The notes under the pieces: model-generated
What the model saw: only the letters and a program-made list of their open reading frames with translations
The model's database searches: none
Told to the model about the DNA's origin: nothing
Part shown: positions 8,994 to 17,836 of the stretch, in pieces
Position numbering within the stretch: the first letter of the stretch is position 1
Layout: the number at the start of each line of letters is the position of its first letter
Translations under genes and position numbers: made by a program
NCBI GenBank assembly: GCA_049999725.1
Contig: JBNGIS010015066.1
Coordinates: forward strand, 1 to 26,459
Reading direction: 5' to 3'
DNA from: Haplomitrium mnioides
Taxonomy: Eukaryota; Marchantiophyta; Haplomitriopsida; Calobryales
DNA: 26,459 nucleotides

Positions 8994-9514
8994 ATGAGGC
9001 TCTTTAGTTTGCAGCCTGCTTCTTCAACCGAACTTCCTCGGCAGATTATGCGTAGTGTTTTTAGTTGTCCTACAGTTTCTGCAAAACTTAAACATCCAGG
9101 AGATAATGTTCTTGTCAATGTTTATCAGAAGCTACATGCTCTTTATAAATTTTTCATCGACCATTTATCAACAGAGAAGGATTGGATCCTATATCTCTGT
9201 TTTGGGTCTAACATATGCTTTGTCTATGCTTTGAAGCTGATGCAAAACTGCATCGCTATAGAATATGATAGACGTCAGTCTATCTACATTCCTCATAGGG
9301 TTTTGTGATGGCTTTCTTGCCATCTGATGTGACTGAGTCACAGAACGTTTATGCATACCACAAGGAACCTGTTCCTCCTGGTACTGCAGGTGCTTTTGGT
9401 GACTCTATTGCAATATCTGGGACTGGAAAGTCTCGCCAAGACTCTCGAGCGGCTGCAGATTCTCAGCCTTTGGATTTAGATGAGACAGTTCCTCCCGAAG
9501 AGGATAGAGTCTGA
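8994..9514 (+). pseudogene. Fragment resembling the C-terminal half of a DNA N4/N6 methyltransferase
   Basis: Frame 1 (8994-9308) reads KHPGDNVLVNVYQKLHALYK, then FFIDHLSTEKDWILYLCFGS and AIEYDRRQSIYIPHRV. This follows the layout of beta-class DNA methyltransferases at their C-terminal end: a KP.LYK-like helix, then D-W-[VI]-L-D-x-x-x-G-S-G-T (AdoMet motif I), then an acidic strand end and RRQ. Motif I is damaged: the usual Asp is Tyr and the GSGT stretch reads GSNI. The catalytic [DSN]PP[YFW] motif would be upstream and is absent. A frameshift near 9305 moves the reading to a second frame that ends at 9514 with a proline/acidic tail (DLDETVPPEEDRV). Upstream of 8994 the frame is closed by a TAG within about 25 bp. 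The assignment is by pattern only. The fragment is on the plus strand, opposite to all retrotransposon genes here. Confidence 0.45.
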
Positions 9515-9541
9515 GGATCTGTTTGAACAATTTGTATTATT

Positions 9542-9547
9542 AATAAA
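9542..9547 (+). promoter_or_regulatory. AATAAA polyadenylation-like signal
   Basis: It lies 28 bp after the stop codon of the methyltransferase-like frame and is followed by T-rich sequence. The position fits the 3' end of a transcript, but AATAAA is common by chance in A/T-rich DNA. Confidence 0.35.
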
Positions 9548-9640
9548 GTTTATTCTTTCCAAAGTTTTATTTGCCAAAGTTTCATCTTGTTGCTCTTTCA
9601 ATCCATTTCAAGTCTTTTCATCACGATTCAGTTTGGTGCG

Positions 9641-9763
9641 CCTAAGAATGGTTTGACTCAATTGTTAGTCTAAGAATGGTTTGAAGTCAATTGCTAATCT
9701 AAAAATGATTTGGAGTCAATTGCTAATCTAAGATTGGTTTGAAGTCCCTGTGCACATGGGCTT
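9641..9763. repeat. Minisatellite, unit about 29 bp, about 4 units
   Basis: Units start CTAAGAATGGTTTGA, CTAAGAATGGTTTGAAG, CTAAAAATGATTTGGAG and CTAAGATTGGTTTGAAG. Each of the first three ends in TCAATTG(T/C)TA. The last unit is partial and merges into the 37-bp array. Confidence 0.8.
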
Positions 9764-9810
9764 GGAGTCCCTGCGCATATGAACTCTTGCAATCTTTGGC
9801 CGCTCAGGCT

Positions 9811-10145
9811 CAATGTTCTTGTTTAGAGTCTATGCGCATTAAGGCTTTCTAGTTCTCGTTCGGAGTCCATGCGCGCATAAGCTGCCATGTTATTGTTCAG
9901 AGTTCATGCACGCATAAGCCAAAGGGTTCTTGTTCAAAGTCTATGCATGCATAGGCTCTAGGGTTCTTGTTTAGAATCTTGGCGGGTAATGGCTCTAGGG
10001 TTCTAGTTCAAAGTCCATGCGTGCATAGCTTTATTGTTCTTGTTCAGAGTCTAAGCACGTGCAGGCTTTAGGATTCTTGTTTGGAATCTATGCGTGGATA
10101 GGCTTTAGGGTTCTAGTTTGGAGTCTATGCTTGCATGGGATTTAA
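9811..10145. repeat. Minisatellite, unit about 37 bp, about 9 units
   Basis: Each unit has the pattern GTTCTTGTTCAGAGTCTATG, then a palindrome-rich core such as CATGCATAGG or CGCGCATAAG, then CTTTAGG. Nine successive units of 34-38 bp can be laid out by eye between 9811 and 10145, with the core varying between TGCGCGCAT, TGCATGCAT, TGCACGCAT and TGCGTGCAT. The centre of most units is an alternating purine/pyrimidine stretch. No coding frame is kept, as 37 is not a multiple of three. Confidence 0.85.
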
Positions 10146-10486
10146 TAGCTACGACGCTCAAAGTCTGGTTGAAAGTCTGTACCCGATTAGATATTCACGT
10201 TTGCTTGTAAATTTTTTCATAAAAAGATATATGTTTTATTTTATTTTTGATGAATTTAGTGTATTCATAATAGTGTGAGGTTTTAATAAAATGTTTCAAT
10301 AACCAAAATGCTTGTTTTCTAGGGTGTTTATTATAAAGAAAATTTTAAAATATAATCTCAGTGTAAAATACGCAATTTGTATTTCTAAAAAAAGATTTTC
10401 TTTATGAAAAAAAAATCACAAATGTAAAATTGATGTTTTTCAATGCCAAATCACAAAGAAAATATTTTTGACTACCAAGTGAAATA
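10146..10486. other. A/T-rich spacer between tandem arrays
   Basis: No gene seen. It is very A/T-rich and contains a stretch (TGTGATTT... on the minus strand, near 10400) that resembles the A/T-rich part of the dispersed repeat at 1-175. That suggests the short copy at 10487-10526 is the better-preserved end of a longer degraded copy. Confidence 0.4.
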
Positions 10487-10526
10487 GGAACTCAGTAGCG
10501 GTTCCTGGTTCAAAGTAGTGGCTATT
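10487..10526 (-). repeat. Third, short copy of the dispersed repeat end
   Basis: On the minus strand it reads AATAGCCACTACTTTGAACC, then AGGAACCGCTACTGAGTTCC. This matches the terminal core of the arms at 1-175 and 25961-26134, including both GCTACT units. It has the same orientation as the left arm. Sequence beyond the AATAG/AACAG end is unrelated among the three copies. Confidence 0.75.
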
Positions 10527-10559
10527 ATTTGCCAAATGGTTATCTAAATTTTACATCAC

Positions 10560-11480
10560 TTGATTAACCGACTATGAAATTGTTCCTTTTTGGAACTTTT
10601 CATCACCCGACTAAACGATTACAAAATAGTACAAGGTATAAACACTTTTTTTCATATGTGCGGCACCCGTATCATTGATTACAAAATTGCTTGAAAAACG
10701 AAACACTTTTTAGAATTCTATATTGTCTGATTATCCGACTACGAAGTTGTTCGCTTTTTGGAGCTATCCATGATTCGACTCAAGGATTACAAAATTGTAT
10801 GAAGCTCAAACATCTTGTGGAATTGTGTGCTTTCTCGACTCAACAATTACATAATTGTTTAAAGCACGATCATTTTTTGGCATTCTGCACCGCCCGACTC
10901 TACGATTGCAATATTGTACAAAAAATGAACTCTTTTCATTTTTTTTTGCGCAGTTTGACTGAACCATTGCAAAATTGTACGAAGCATGAATTTTTTTTTT
11001 CCAAAATCTGCATTGTTTGACTCAACGAATGCGAGCATGTTTAGTTTTTGGAGTTTGGTGGCAGGTTTTGATAATTTTCAGCTTTTTGACCTATCTGCTA
11101 TACGACCAAATGATCACAATATTTTGCAATGCAAAAACACATTGCCAAATTGGTTGCCGCTCGATTAAACAATTGCAAAACTATATATTTTCAGAACTGT
11201 CCATGACCCGACTCAACAAAAACAAGATTCTACAAAGCACAAACATTTTTTATAATTTTGCATTGTTCGAGTCAATGATTTAAATTTAAATTTTTTTATT
11301 TTTTGACCTAAATGCTATCTGACTCAATGCTTTTGATATTCCGAAGCACAAAGACTTTTCCAAAGTGTCTACAGTTACAAAATTATTTAGTGTTTGGAGC
11401 AGTACATTGACCGACCCCATGATTACAAAAATCAGAAAAGAACACCGCCCAATTTCACAAAAATCAATATGAAATGCACA
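10560..11480. repeat. Satellite-like array, unit about 60 bp, about 15 diverged units
   Basis: The word CGACTCAACGATTACAAAAT or a close variant recurs roughly every 60 bp, for example near 10608, 10775, 10835, 10895, 10957, 11017, 11207 and 11409. It is followed by TTGTACGAAGCACAAACATT-like sequence and a T-rich block. Because 60 is a multiple of three, an open frame of 109 codons (10691-11020) runs through several units. I regard that frame as a product of the repeat, not a gene. Confidence 0.82.
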
Positions 11481-11585
11481 GTGCTGCATGATCAAACGAA
11501 ACAAACAACTATATGAAATGCATAGCACCGTCCGATTCAACAAACAACCTAAAGCCTACTACAGCAATGCTTGCATGGAGGCCTC

Positions 11586-11620
11586 CCAGTCCTCCCCTCC
11601 CCTCCCCTCCCCTCCCCTTG
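11586..11620. repeat. CCCCT pentanucleotide microsatellite
   Basis: Successive CCTCC/CCCCT units between 11586 and 11620 form a pyrimidine-only run. Confidence 0.85.
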
Positions 11621-11709
11621 AAGAATGGGCAGATTACTTCCATGTTGAGAAGGTCTTCATATTGCTTCCCTACTCCTGGGTGAAGATGTAGGCACACTGT
11701 ACTCACATA

Positions 11710-11765
11710 AGGAGAAGGACAAGGACAAGGATAAGGACAAGGTCATGTAAGGATAAGGAGAAAGT
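11710..11765. repeat. AAGGAC/AAGGAT hexanucleotide repeat
   Basis: AAGGAGAAGGACAAGGACAA and further AAGGAT/AAGGAC words lie between 11710 and 11765, interrupted by GTCATGT. Imperfect microsatellite. Confidence 0.8.
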
Positions 11766-11797
11766 CTTCCCTTAACCAGTTCCCAACTAGGGATTAG

Positions 11798-12304
11798 AAT
11801 CATGTTTCAGCAAATGAGGGATTTGAGTACAGTAAAGAAAGGGGCGAAAAGTGGATCGCCAACATACAATCCAAAGTCTTTGATGACTACTTTGGTCAAA
11901 AGGCTGCTGAATGGATCCGTGACAGAGCCCTCCATGCAACCTACAGCTACAGTTTCAGTTACAGTGATTGTTAGTTGGGATTTGGACCTCACTGTGTTTG
12001 TCTGCCTGCTTCGAATGCGACTTCTTTGCTTTTCACGAGGCGGATGTTTGTTCATGGTTTGACTCTCACAGGCACCAATCATGTTGGAGTCTTTTCAAAG
12101 CCTACCCAGGGAACAAAAATTTGCAAGGTGTGTCAGCTTTTGTATCCGATTTTTGGGTTGCAATGTGCTTTCCTCGCATTGGGTGGATTCAAACGAAAGC
12201 TACAATGGCCTTTGAGTTCAACTTCCTATCCAAGAAATCATTACCTATGCAGTCAGAGCATAACCGTTACCAACAGCATATGCGACACACCACGCTGGAA
12301 ATAG
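11798..12304 (+). other. Exon-like open frame of unknown origin
   Basis: After an AG at 11795-11797 (GGATTAG) a frame stays open for about 57 codons (SANEGFEYSKERGEKWIANI, then QSKVFDDYFGQKAAEWIRDR, ALHATYSYSFSYSDC). It meets one TAG and then continues in the same frame to 12304. The first part has the composition of a globular protein, with Trp and acid/base balance, and could be an exon with an acceptor at 11797. I recognise no family. A chance frame or the remnant of a captured gene fragment are both possible. The other frames over this stretch look less protein-like. Confidence 0.25.
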
Positions 12305-14870
12305 GTTGGTTTGGTATTTTGAAAAACGAAACGATTCTTCCGATTGTCCATATCATGCGTCAGACAGAATTGGGGGAGTGAAGACAGAATTAGGGAAGGC
12401 ATCGCTAGTCTCTTGCGAAATGCAGTGTTGAGATTACCTTACGAATGCCATGTTATAGACAATGTGAGTGATGTTAGAGACAGTGTGATACTGCTCTTTG
12501 TACGGTGCTTTTGTGCGCACTTTGTAAATAGGCAGAAGCTTTGGTAAAATAATAGTGACTTTTGCTTTCGTCCAAAATCAAGGAAATCATCAATTCTGCT
12601 GGTGCTCCCGACATGATTCTTATGCCGCTGAAATTTCTGCGTCGCAGGCGGGAGCTCACCAGCTCTGAATCATTCGGTGCACACTAAGATTCTCGCAGCC
12701 TGTTGCGATAGGTTGATTCCTATCATTTTTCTCCCATGCGGATTATTATATAAGCCTCTAGGAACAGATTAGGGGCTGGCTTGTGATGGGTGACACCGGT
12801 ACAGTTAATGGGTGACGATCTGAATCCGTTGGTACGAATTATTCTCTCCAAATAGACTTCTTCTCGTAGGCAGTCGACTTCATCGCCAAAGGTCACTCAC
12901 ATTAAGAGCTTGGCAACGTACAAGGACGTGGGCAAACTGGCATGTTAGATTGACTTGTTCCTGAAATTGCATGATACCAAATGACCTCTATTGCTACGAG
13001 TGCTTTCTCTTCTAGGCGCGAACTGTGCTCCGTCTAGGAAGTAATGCTTCTTTAGGGTACATCACACATCACAGGGAACACGTTTGGATGCGACTTGTTG
13101 TCACGACCATGCCGCACAACCACTATAGAGGTTATGGTCGAGTTTTCGAGATTGGCTTTACACAACGTTTCTTTACTTTCCAGAAGAAAGCTAGCTGTGA
13201 ATTGAAAGAAAATTTTAATCACAGAAAATGTGTGATTTTTGCATGTGCGCGAGATTCTTCTGCAATTCAAAACCGTATCGATTGTAGTGCCAAAAGTAAA
13301 TTCACGTGGAATACACCCAATTAAAAGAAGCGTTCGGACACACTCTGCTCCAAAATTGCAGCAGTGGGAGGGCATCACGTACACTACCAAGAGCAACATC
13401 ATCATTACAACAACCTATCACATAAATGGAGACCGTTCTTCAAGGTTGTGAACTGTACCTTGTTGCGCGTAACTTTCCTATTGTACTTCTCTTAAATTTG
13501 AATCGATCCTAAAACATACGCTTCCCCGTTCACCGCCGACGAACATTCCCAGAAAGCCCTTCTGGTTTTGCATGCTCCTTGCAACCCTTAATATCTCCCT
13601 CTGTAGAACTAAACTACTCATGAACCGCTGTAATGACGAAGTTGCAATCAGTACAGTGCAATCTGACACCCCTTACGAAGAGAAATCCACGCGCACAGAA
13701 ATCCCAGCAACCTCCACTGATTTAAATTCTGCCGTGATGACAATTTGACCGGACGCGGAACTATTGCTCTGCTTTTGCTCTCCGATTGCGAAATCCACTT
13801 CAAAGTCACCTCGTGAGGAATCTTGAAGTGCCTCGGTGTCGTTGGAATTGGCCAATTACTGTAGCTACGGACGTGGGATTCTAAAGTTTCATATTCAGCT
13901 TGCCTCACTGGACTGTGTGCGAGGAACCTGTTTGTGGTATATCGAACTTGGAACACCTCCTCTAAAGACGCGTTTCTTTTCTGAAACACTTATGAACGTG
14001 TTGTAAATAGATGAACAGTACAAAGGCGAGCAAGCGCTGCCTGGATTTTAGCATTTGCTGCAATTCATAACTGTGACCCTTGCACACTATTGACATTGTT
14101 TTCACTTCCTCTCCTTCCAACTGCTCCTTTCTGCTTTTGTGAATCTTGATGTGTGTTAAGGAGGTCCTTCGTCCAATTGTTCCTGAATGCCGCTTACGGG
14201 AATGTTAATCTCCAAACAGCCATCTATCTGGTCAAAAAGTGTACATGAGACATGTGCCGGTGGTAGTTTCTTTACTTTTTCATACGCAATACGTCCTTGA
14301 CATATTCCAGGATAGTGCAATCACACGGACCTCACATCACCGACGACCGTGACGGAAATGGTGCAACAGCATTAGAACCTTCTACCAACCAATACTGAAA
14401 CCGTGAAAAGGGCTTATGCTCGGTCTCGAGCGTGAAACAAACTGTTTCCTTTGACCGTAAATTAAGAAATGGCTTTGAATTTTCAGCTTCAGGACATCAG
14501 AATCCATTGAAAGAAAATAATCATTTGACAACCCATGCAGTAAGTAGTTTCTGAAACAATACTGCGCCTGCATGATTCCAATCTCTTCAAGAGATTGAAA
14601 CTACACTGGCTGCAAACCCTGGACTATTCCCCAAAACGACATTGATTCAGGAACATGCGGAAGGTAATTGGATCTTGAAAGGCTCTGAAAACTATCTCAT
14701 GGCAGTCCTAAGGAGAAGGCCTTCAAGTCACAAAAATCATGACATCTCGATATCATGTCTCCTATGAATTGATTCGCGGTAAAGATACTGATTCTGAAGT
14801 AACGAGCTGACACCTTTGCGCTAAAGTCGTGAACAGCATCTCTGGACATCGTTAAATCTGTCTCATGCGA
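12305..14870. other. Stretch with no recognised gene
   Basis: Mixed-composition DNA with only short open frames on both strands. A TATATAAG word occurs at 12747-12754, but no gene can be tied to it. A 60-codon minus-strand frame at 13673-13855 (ending GQIVITAEFKSVEVAGISVR and VDFSS) is compact but not assignable. No tRNA, rRNA or transposon protein was recognised. Confidence 0.4.
14579..14597. repeat. 19-bp near-perfect palindrome
   Basis: CAATCTCTTCAAGAGATTG has 9-bp arms that are exact reverse complements around a single central base. The centre is too short for a normal hairpin loop, so a protein-binding site or chance is likelier. Confidence 0.6.
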
Positions 14871-14953
14871 TGCAACAAATGTTCAGGTAGACATTATTAA
14901 GTAATGAATGGTGCAACAAATGTTCTAGTTAGACATTATTAAGTAATGAATGG
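14871..14953. repeat. 41/42-bp direct tandem duplication
   Basis: TGCAACAAATGTTC...TAATGAATGG occurs at 14871-14911 and again at 14912-14953. The only differences are around CAGG versus TAGTT in the middle. The copies are directly adjacent. Confidence 0.93.
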
Positions 14954-15102
14954 TCTCGAGGAAGTACACGAGAGAAAAATCTTCCTACGCTTGAAACTTA
15001 TGGCACCGATGCAGCAACCCCTACAGATACATCGTATGGGGATTGTCACTGTACTGCTAATGACGAGACATCCAAACAGAATTCTGGATATCATTGCAAT
15101 GG

Positions 15103-15214
15103 AGACGACAACAAGGCACAGGTAAGATGAAGAGATCTACCAATACTAGCAAGCTTTNNNNNNNNNNAGACGATGACAAGGCACAGGTAAGATGAAGAGA
15201 TCTACCAATACTAG
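15103..15214. repeat. 47-bp direct repeat flanking the assembly gap
   Basis: AGACGACAACAAGGCACAGG...ACTAG at 15103-15149 recurs at 15168-15214 as AGACGATGACAAGGCACAGG...ACTAG with two or three differences. After the shared ACTAG the copies diverge (CAAGCTTT before the gap, TATTCC after it). Either a real tandem repeat broke the assembly, or overlapping contig ends were placed next to each other without being merged. Confidence 0.9.
15158..15167. other. Assembly gap of 10 N
   Basis: Ten unresolved bases. The true size is unknown, as fixed-length N runs usually mark unsized gaps. Confidence 1.
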
Positions 15215-15439
15215 TATTCCTCATAAATACTTTGGTTTCAAGTGTTGACAAACCAGAGTCAAAAATATATTTTTTCTTAAGTGTGTCAAATTTGGATGCC
15301 AGAAAAGCATGTCACTCGTCTCTTCCTTTTTGTTTTGGACAGAAAGCAAACAACTTTACTTACGTGCATCAAAGGAACAAACGCGGGCAAGAAATGTTTC
15401 TTCATCACGGATACATGCCTGGCACTCCAATGGTCTGTC

Positions 15440-15801
15440 AAAAGGCTTCAGGAATGCTTTCTCTTTGTTCTTCATTTTGAGCAATCATCCAGCTTCTAAA
15501 GGCATCATGCCAAGCTTTCTTTCTATACTCAGTCAATCTCATCCAGATTTTCTTTTTTAAGCAAAGCTTTCTTTCCATTCTCAATCAGTCTCATCCAGAT
15601 TTTCTTTTTTCAAGCATGACATTTCCATGTGCCACTTCTCAAACATTATAGCATTCCTAAAAAGCCATATAGAGTGAAGTACTATTCCTCTTAGTAAGGA
15701 CCAGATCTCTTGAGCTAAAACTAGTGCCCTCAGGATGCTTAGCTGCAAGGTTGGCTTTGACCTTTTGGTAATCTCCCAAATGGAAAAAACTAAAATGTTA
15801 A
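15440..15801 (-). pseudogene. LINE (non-LTR) ORF2 C-terminal fragment, downstream part
   Basis: An open minus-strand frame at 15614-15787 reads SIWEITKRSKPTLQLSILRA, then LVLAQEIWSLLRGIVLHSIW and LFRNAIMFEKW. This matches the pattern of plant LINE ORF2 after the zf-RVT zinc-binding domain (LLRGI-L--IW--RN--F). It continues leftwards, after a 52-bp duplication that shifts frame, to KKAWHDAFRSWMIAQNEEQR and then decays. Its upstream partner, the zinc-binding part, lies beyond the copia element at 24503-24660. Recognition is by motif pattern only. Confidence 0.55.
15512..15611. repeat. 52-bp tandem duplication inside the LINE fragment
   Basis: AAGCTTTCTTTC...CATCCAGATTTTCTTTTTT occurs at 15512-15559 and 15564-15611, offset by 52 bp. 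The offset is not a multiple of three, so the duplication throws the LINE frame (KIWMRLIE versus KIWMRLTE) out of register between copies. Confidence 0.88.
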
Positions 15802-16125
15802 TGAGGTGCTAAAGAATATGGATCACCTAGCTGCTTCAATGGTGTATGGACAAAATTTGCAGCTCAATGGCTACACAAATAATTTTCTTTGTATCCACAT
15901 GGAGGTGAGCACGCGTGACTCGTTGCTTCCTAGTGATGACACGTGGTATCTCCAAGAGCTGCCAAATCAGCCTCTCTAAATTGTTTACTAGTTTAGCTAT
16001 TTCTAACTAATCTAGCAAGAAAACTACCAAGGGAAAAATCCCTTCAAATGATCACCGCATGATCATTTCTCTCTAGCAAGTTTTCTAGCAATATCAAAAG
16101 GTGAGTTGTATCTGAATTTCCAACA
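15802..16125 (-). repeat. Copia 3' LTR
   Basis: On the minus strand it begins TGTTGGAAATTCAG, right after the polypurine tract, and ends near CA at 15802. It shares many blocks with 24132-24502: CTAGTGATGACA, GGTATCTCCAAGAG, ACCAAGGGAAAAA, TTCAAATGATC and ACAAATAATTTTCTTTGTAT. It is about 45 bp shorter than the 5' copy, mainly because a stretch near 24260-24300 has no counterpart. Confidence 0.85.
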
Positions 16126-16137
16126 CTCCCACTCAGC
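16126..16137 (-). other. Copia polypurine tract
   Basis: GCTGAGTGGGAG on the minus strand sits directly before the LTR start TGTTGG. This is the usual place for the plus-strand primer of a copia element. Confidence 0.75.
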
Positions 16138-16159
16138 AAACATTTTTCACACAAAGCAT

Positions 16160-16945
16160 GTTGATGAACTCTTCATGTTTGTCCCTTAGCAGTGCGTTGG
16201 TCAGCACATCTGCTGCCATGCTATATATTCTACAAAACTACAGATCAACCTCTTGTCTCACCTTTTCGCTGACAAAATGGTTCTTGATATCAATGTGCTT
16301 GGTCTTTGAGTGATAGGTTGGATTCTTTGCCAACTACATGCAACCTTAATTATCTTCACAAATGGTGGTGGGTTTATCCAACTTGAAAACCACAACTTCT
16401 AGAAACCTCCTTAGCCACACAACCTCTTTGGTGGTTTGAGTAAGAGCCATGTAGTCTACCTCACATGTTGACAAGGAAACTAGCGTTTGCCTCTTATCGT
16501 AACAACTTACTGAATCTCTTCCTATCAGAAAAAAAAAATCCAGATGTGGACTTTCCATTATCCTTGTTTCCTACATAATTACAATGCTTATATCTATTCA
16601 ATAAACTGTTGTTGATGAGAGTGAATTCCATATATCCATTGTACTTCAACATATGATACTTGGAGCTATGAAGATACCTTAAAATTCTTTCACTACAAGC
16701 TAGTGAGTCATTCTTAGACTGCAGACAAACCTTGAGCCAACTCCCACTGCATTGGCCAATCATGGTATTTCAAACCACATACTAGACTTTAGTCTACTCC
16801 TTTTGTTCCAAGTCTCATCCTTGATTAATCTCAAACCACCTTTTATTAAAAAGAAGATTGCTTTGCAATTCTCTATTCTATTTCTTTCACGAATTTTCCC
16901 AATACAAGCATTTTGATTCATTGTGATCTTCCTTGTATGTCTATT
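16160..16945 (-). pseudogene. Copia RT 3' part and RNase H
   Basis: Downstream of the chromovirus insert the frame resumes with RHTRKITMNQNACIGKI, then GLRLIKDE, SWLKVCLQSKNDSLACSERI and LRYLHSSKYHMLKYN. RNase H follows with KSTSGFFF, KRQTLVSLSTCEVDYMALTQ and TTKEVVWLRRFL...TTICEDN, the classic copia STSGY/STCEAEYMA/ALY-DN series. The Glu of CEAEY reads Asp. Frameshifts lie near 16500 and 16760, and several stops follow. Degenerate sequence to 16160 still shows HIDIKNHFV and the ADVLTNAL end segment. Confidence 0.9.
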
Positions 16946-16947
16946 CC

Positions 16948-17319
16948 CATAAAAGAACTCAAGTACCAAATCCAAATGAGTAAGAACTCATAGTGAACTC
17001 TAATAAAGTTCTTCAACCACAAGCAACTCAAGACCCAAACTAAGACCAATAGTACAAGCAAAAGCCAAACAACCAAAGAACCCAAGTAATTCAAGAGGAA
17101 CTCCAAAATGAGGAGTGGAGCTAGGAAGTCCTTCTATTTATACAAGAGAAGAAGGTGTCATCCCTCTTTCTTCACTTACAAGTCACTTTTAATTTCAACC
17201 CTAAAAGTGACTTTGAAGGCAAGTAATCTTATCTCAACCCTAAAAGTGAGTTTCTACCCCTTCCTTCACTCCTTTCTATTTTCTTACAAATACCACAACC
17301 TTATGCTTGTACTATTGCG
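16948..17319 (-). repeat. Chromovirus 3' LTR
   Basis: Aligns along its whole length with 21444-21814. Its outer ends are mutated (CATAAAAG for TGTAAAAG and CTATTGCG for CTATTACA on the plus strand). A TATAAATAG box is kept on the minus strand at 17134-17142. Confidence 0.93.
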
Positions 17320-17332
17320 TAATCCCCGCCTT
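17320..17332 (-). other. Chromovirus polypurine tract
   Basis: AAGGCGGGGATTA on the minus strand lies immediately before the 3' LTR and two bases after the chromodomain stop. GGCGGGGAT-type tracts are common in plant chromoviruses. Confidence 0.8.
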
Positions 17333-17776
17333 CTATTCAATGACGTCATCGTCATTGCTGCAACTTTCAAATATTTGAATAACCTCTTGAGCATTATCAA
17401 GATTTGAAGAAGGTTCCCAAGTAGCATTATGAAGTGGATAGCCTTTCCACAAAACTTTTTATTGAACTTGTAGATGTCACATTGGCTTGATAACTCTTTT
17501 CGCCAAAATAATGTCTATTTTAAATTTGTTGTGATCATCAAGAACAATAGCCAGAGAAGGAAGTTGAACACAATTTGGAAAAGAAGATGGACTAGGAACA
17601 TAAGGCTTAAGTTTAGAGACATGAAACACATGATGAATCTTCATATAAAGAAGAAAGTCAAGTTTATAAGTAACATAAGAAATAACCTGAGAAATAGATA
17701 AAGTACCAATCCAAGTAGGAGATAACCTACAAACTTGAGTATCTATAGACAATGAGAGATCGTGAGTAGATAACAT
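17333..17776 (-). pseudogene. Chromovirus integrase C-terminus and chromodomain
   Basis: 17477-17776 contains the integrase C-terminal segment: SPTWIGTLSISQVISYVTYK, LDFLLYMKIHHVFHVSKLKP and Y (family form GPF-I---V---AY-L-LP---KIHPVFHVSQLKPY). After two stops and a frame change, 17333-17455 reads VLWKGYPLHNATWEPSSNLD and then NAQEVIQIFES up to a TAG. That is the second half of a chromodomain (W-GYP-ATWEP, then a helix). In active elements this module binds methylated histone H3 and steers insertion to heterochromatin. Confidence 0.88.
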
Positions 17777-17836
17777 AACTTAGTCATCTAAAACATACAA
17801 GCAATCATGAGGACGACTATCGGCATATTATTTTTG

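Noticed and set aside
9811-10145. CRISPR-like array
   Set aside because: Units are contiguous minisatellite copies with no unique spacers, and the context is a plant genome.
10691-11020. 109-codon plus-strand open frame
   Set aside because: It runs through the 60-bp array. The unit length is a multiple of three, so the frame stays open as a by-product; the translation repeats NC-K-like words and resembles no protein.
12747-12754. TATATAAG as a host promoter
   Set aside because: No coding frame or transcript structure follows that I can support; the word is common in A/T-rich DNA.
13673-13989. Minus-strand frames of 60 and 113 codons as a host gene
   Set aside because: They overlap in different frames, are short, and no family or splice structure was recognised.
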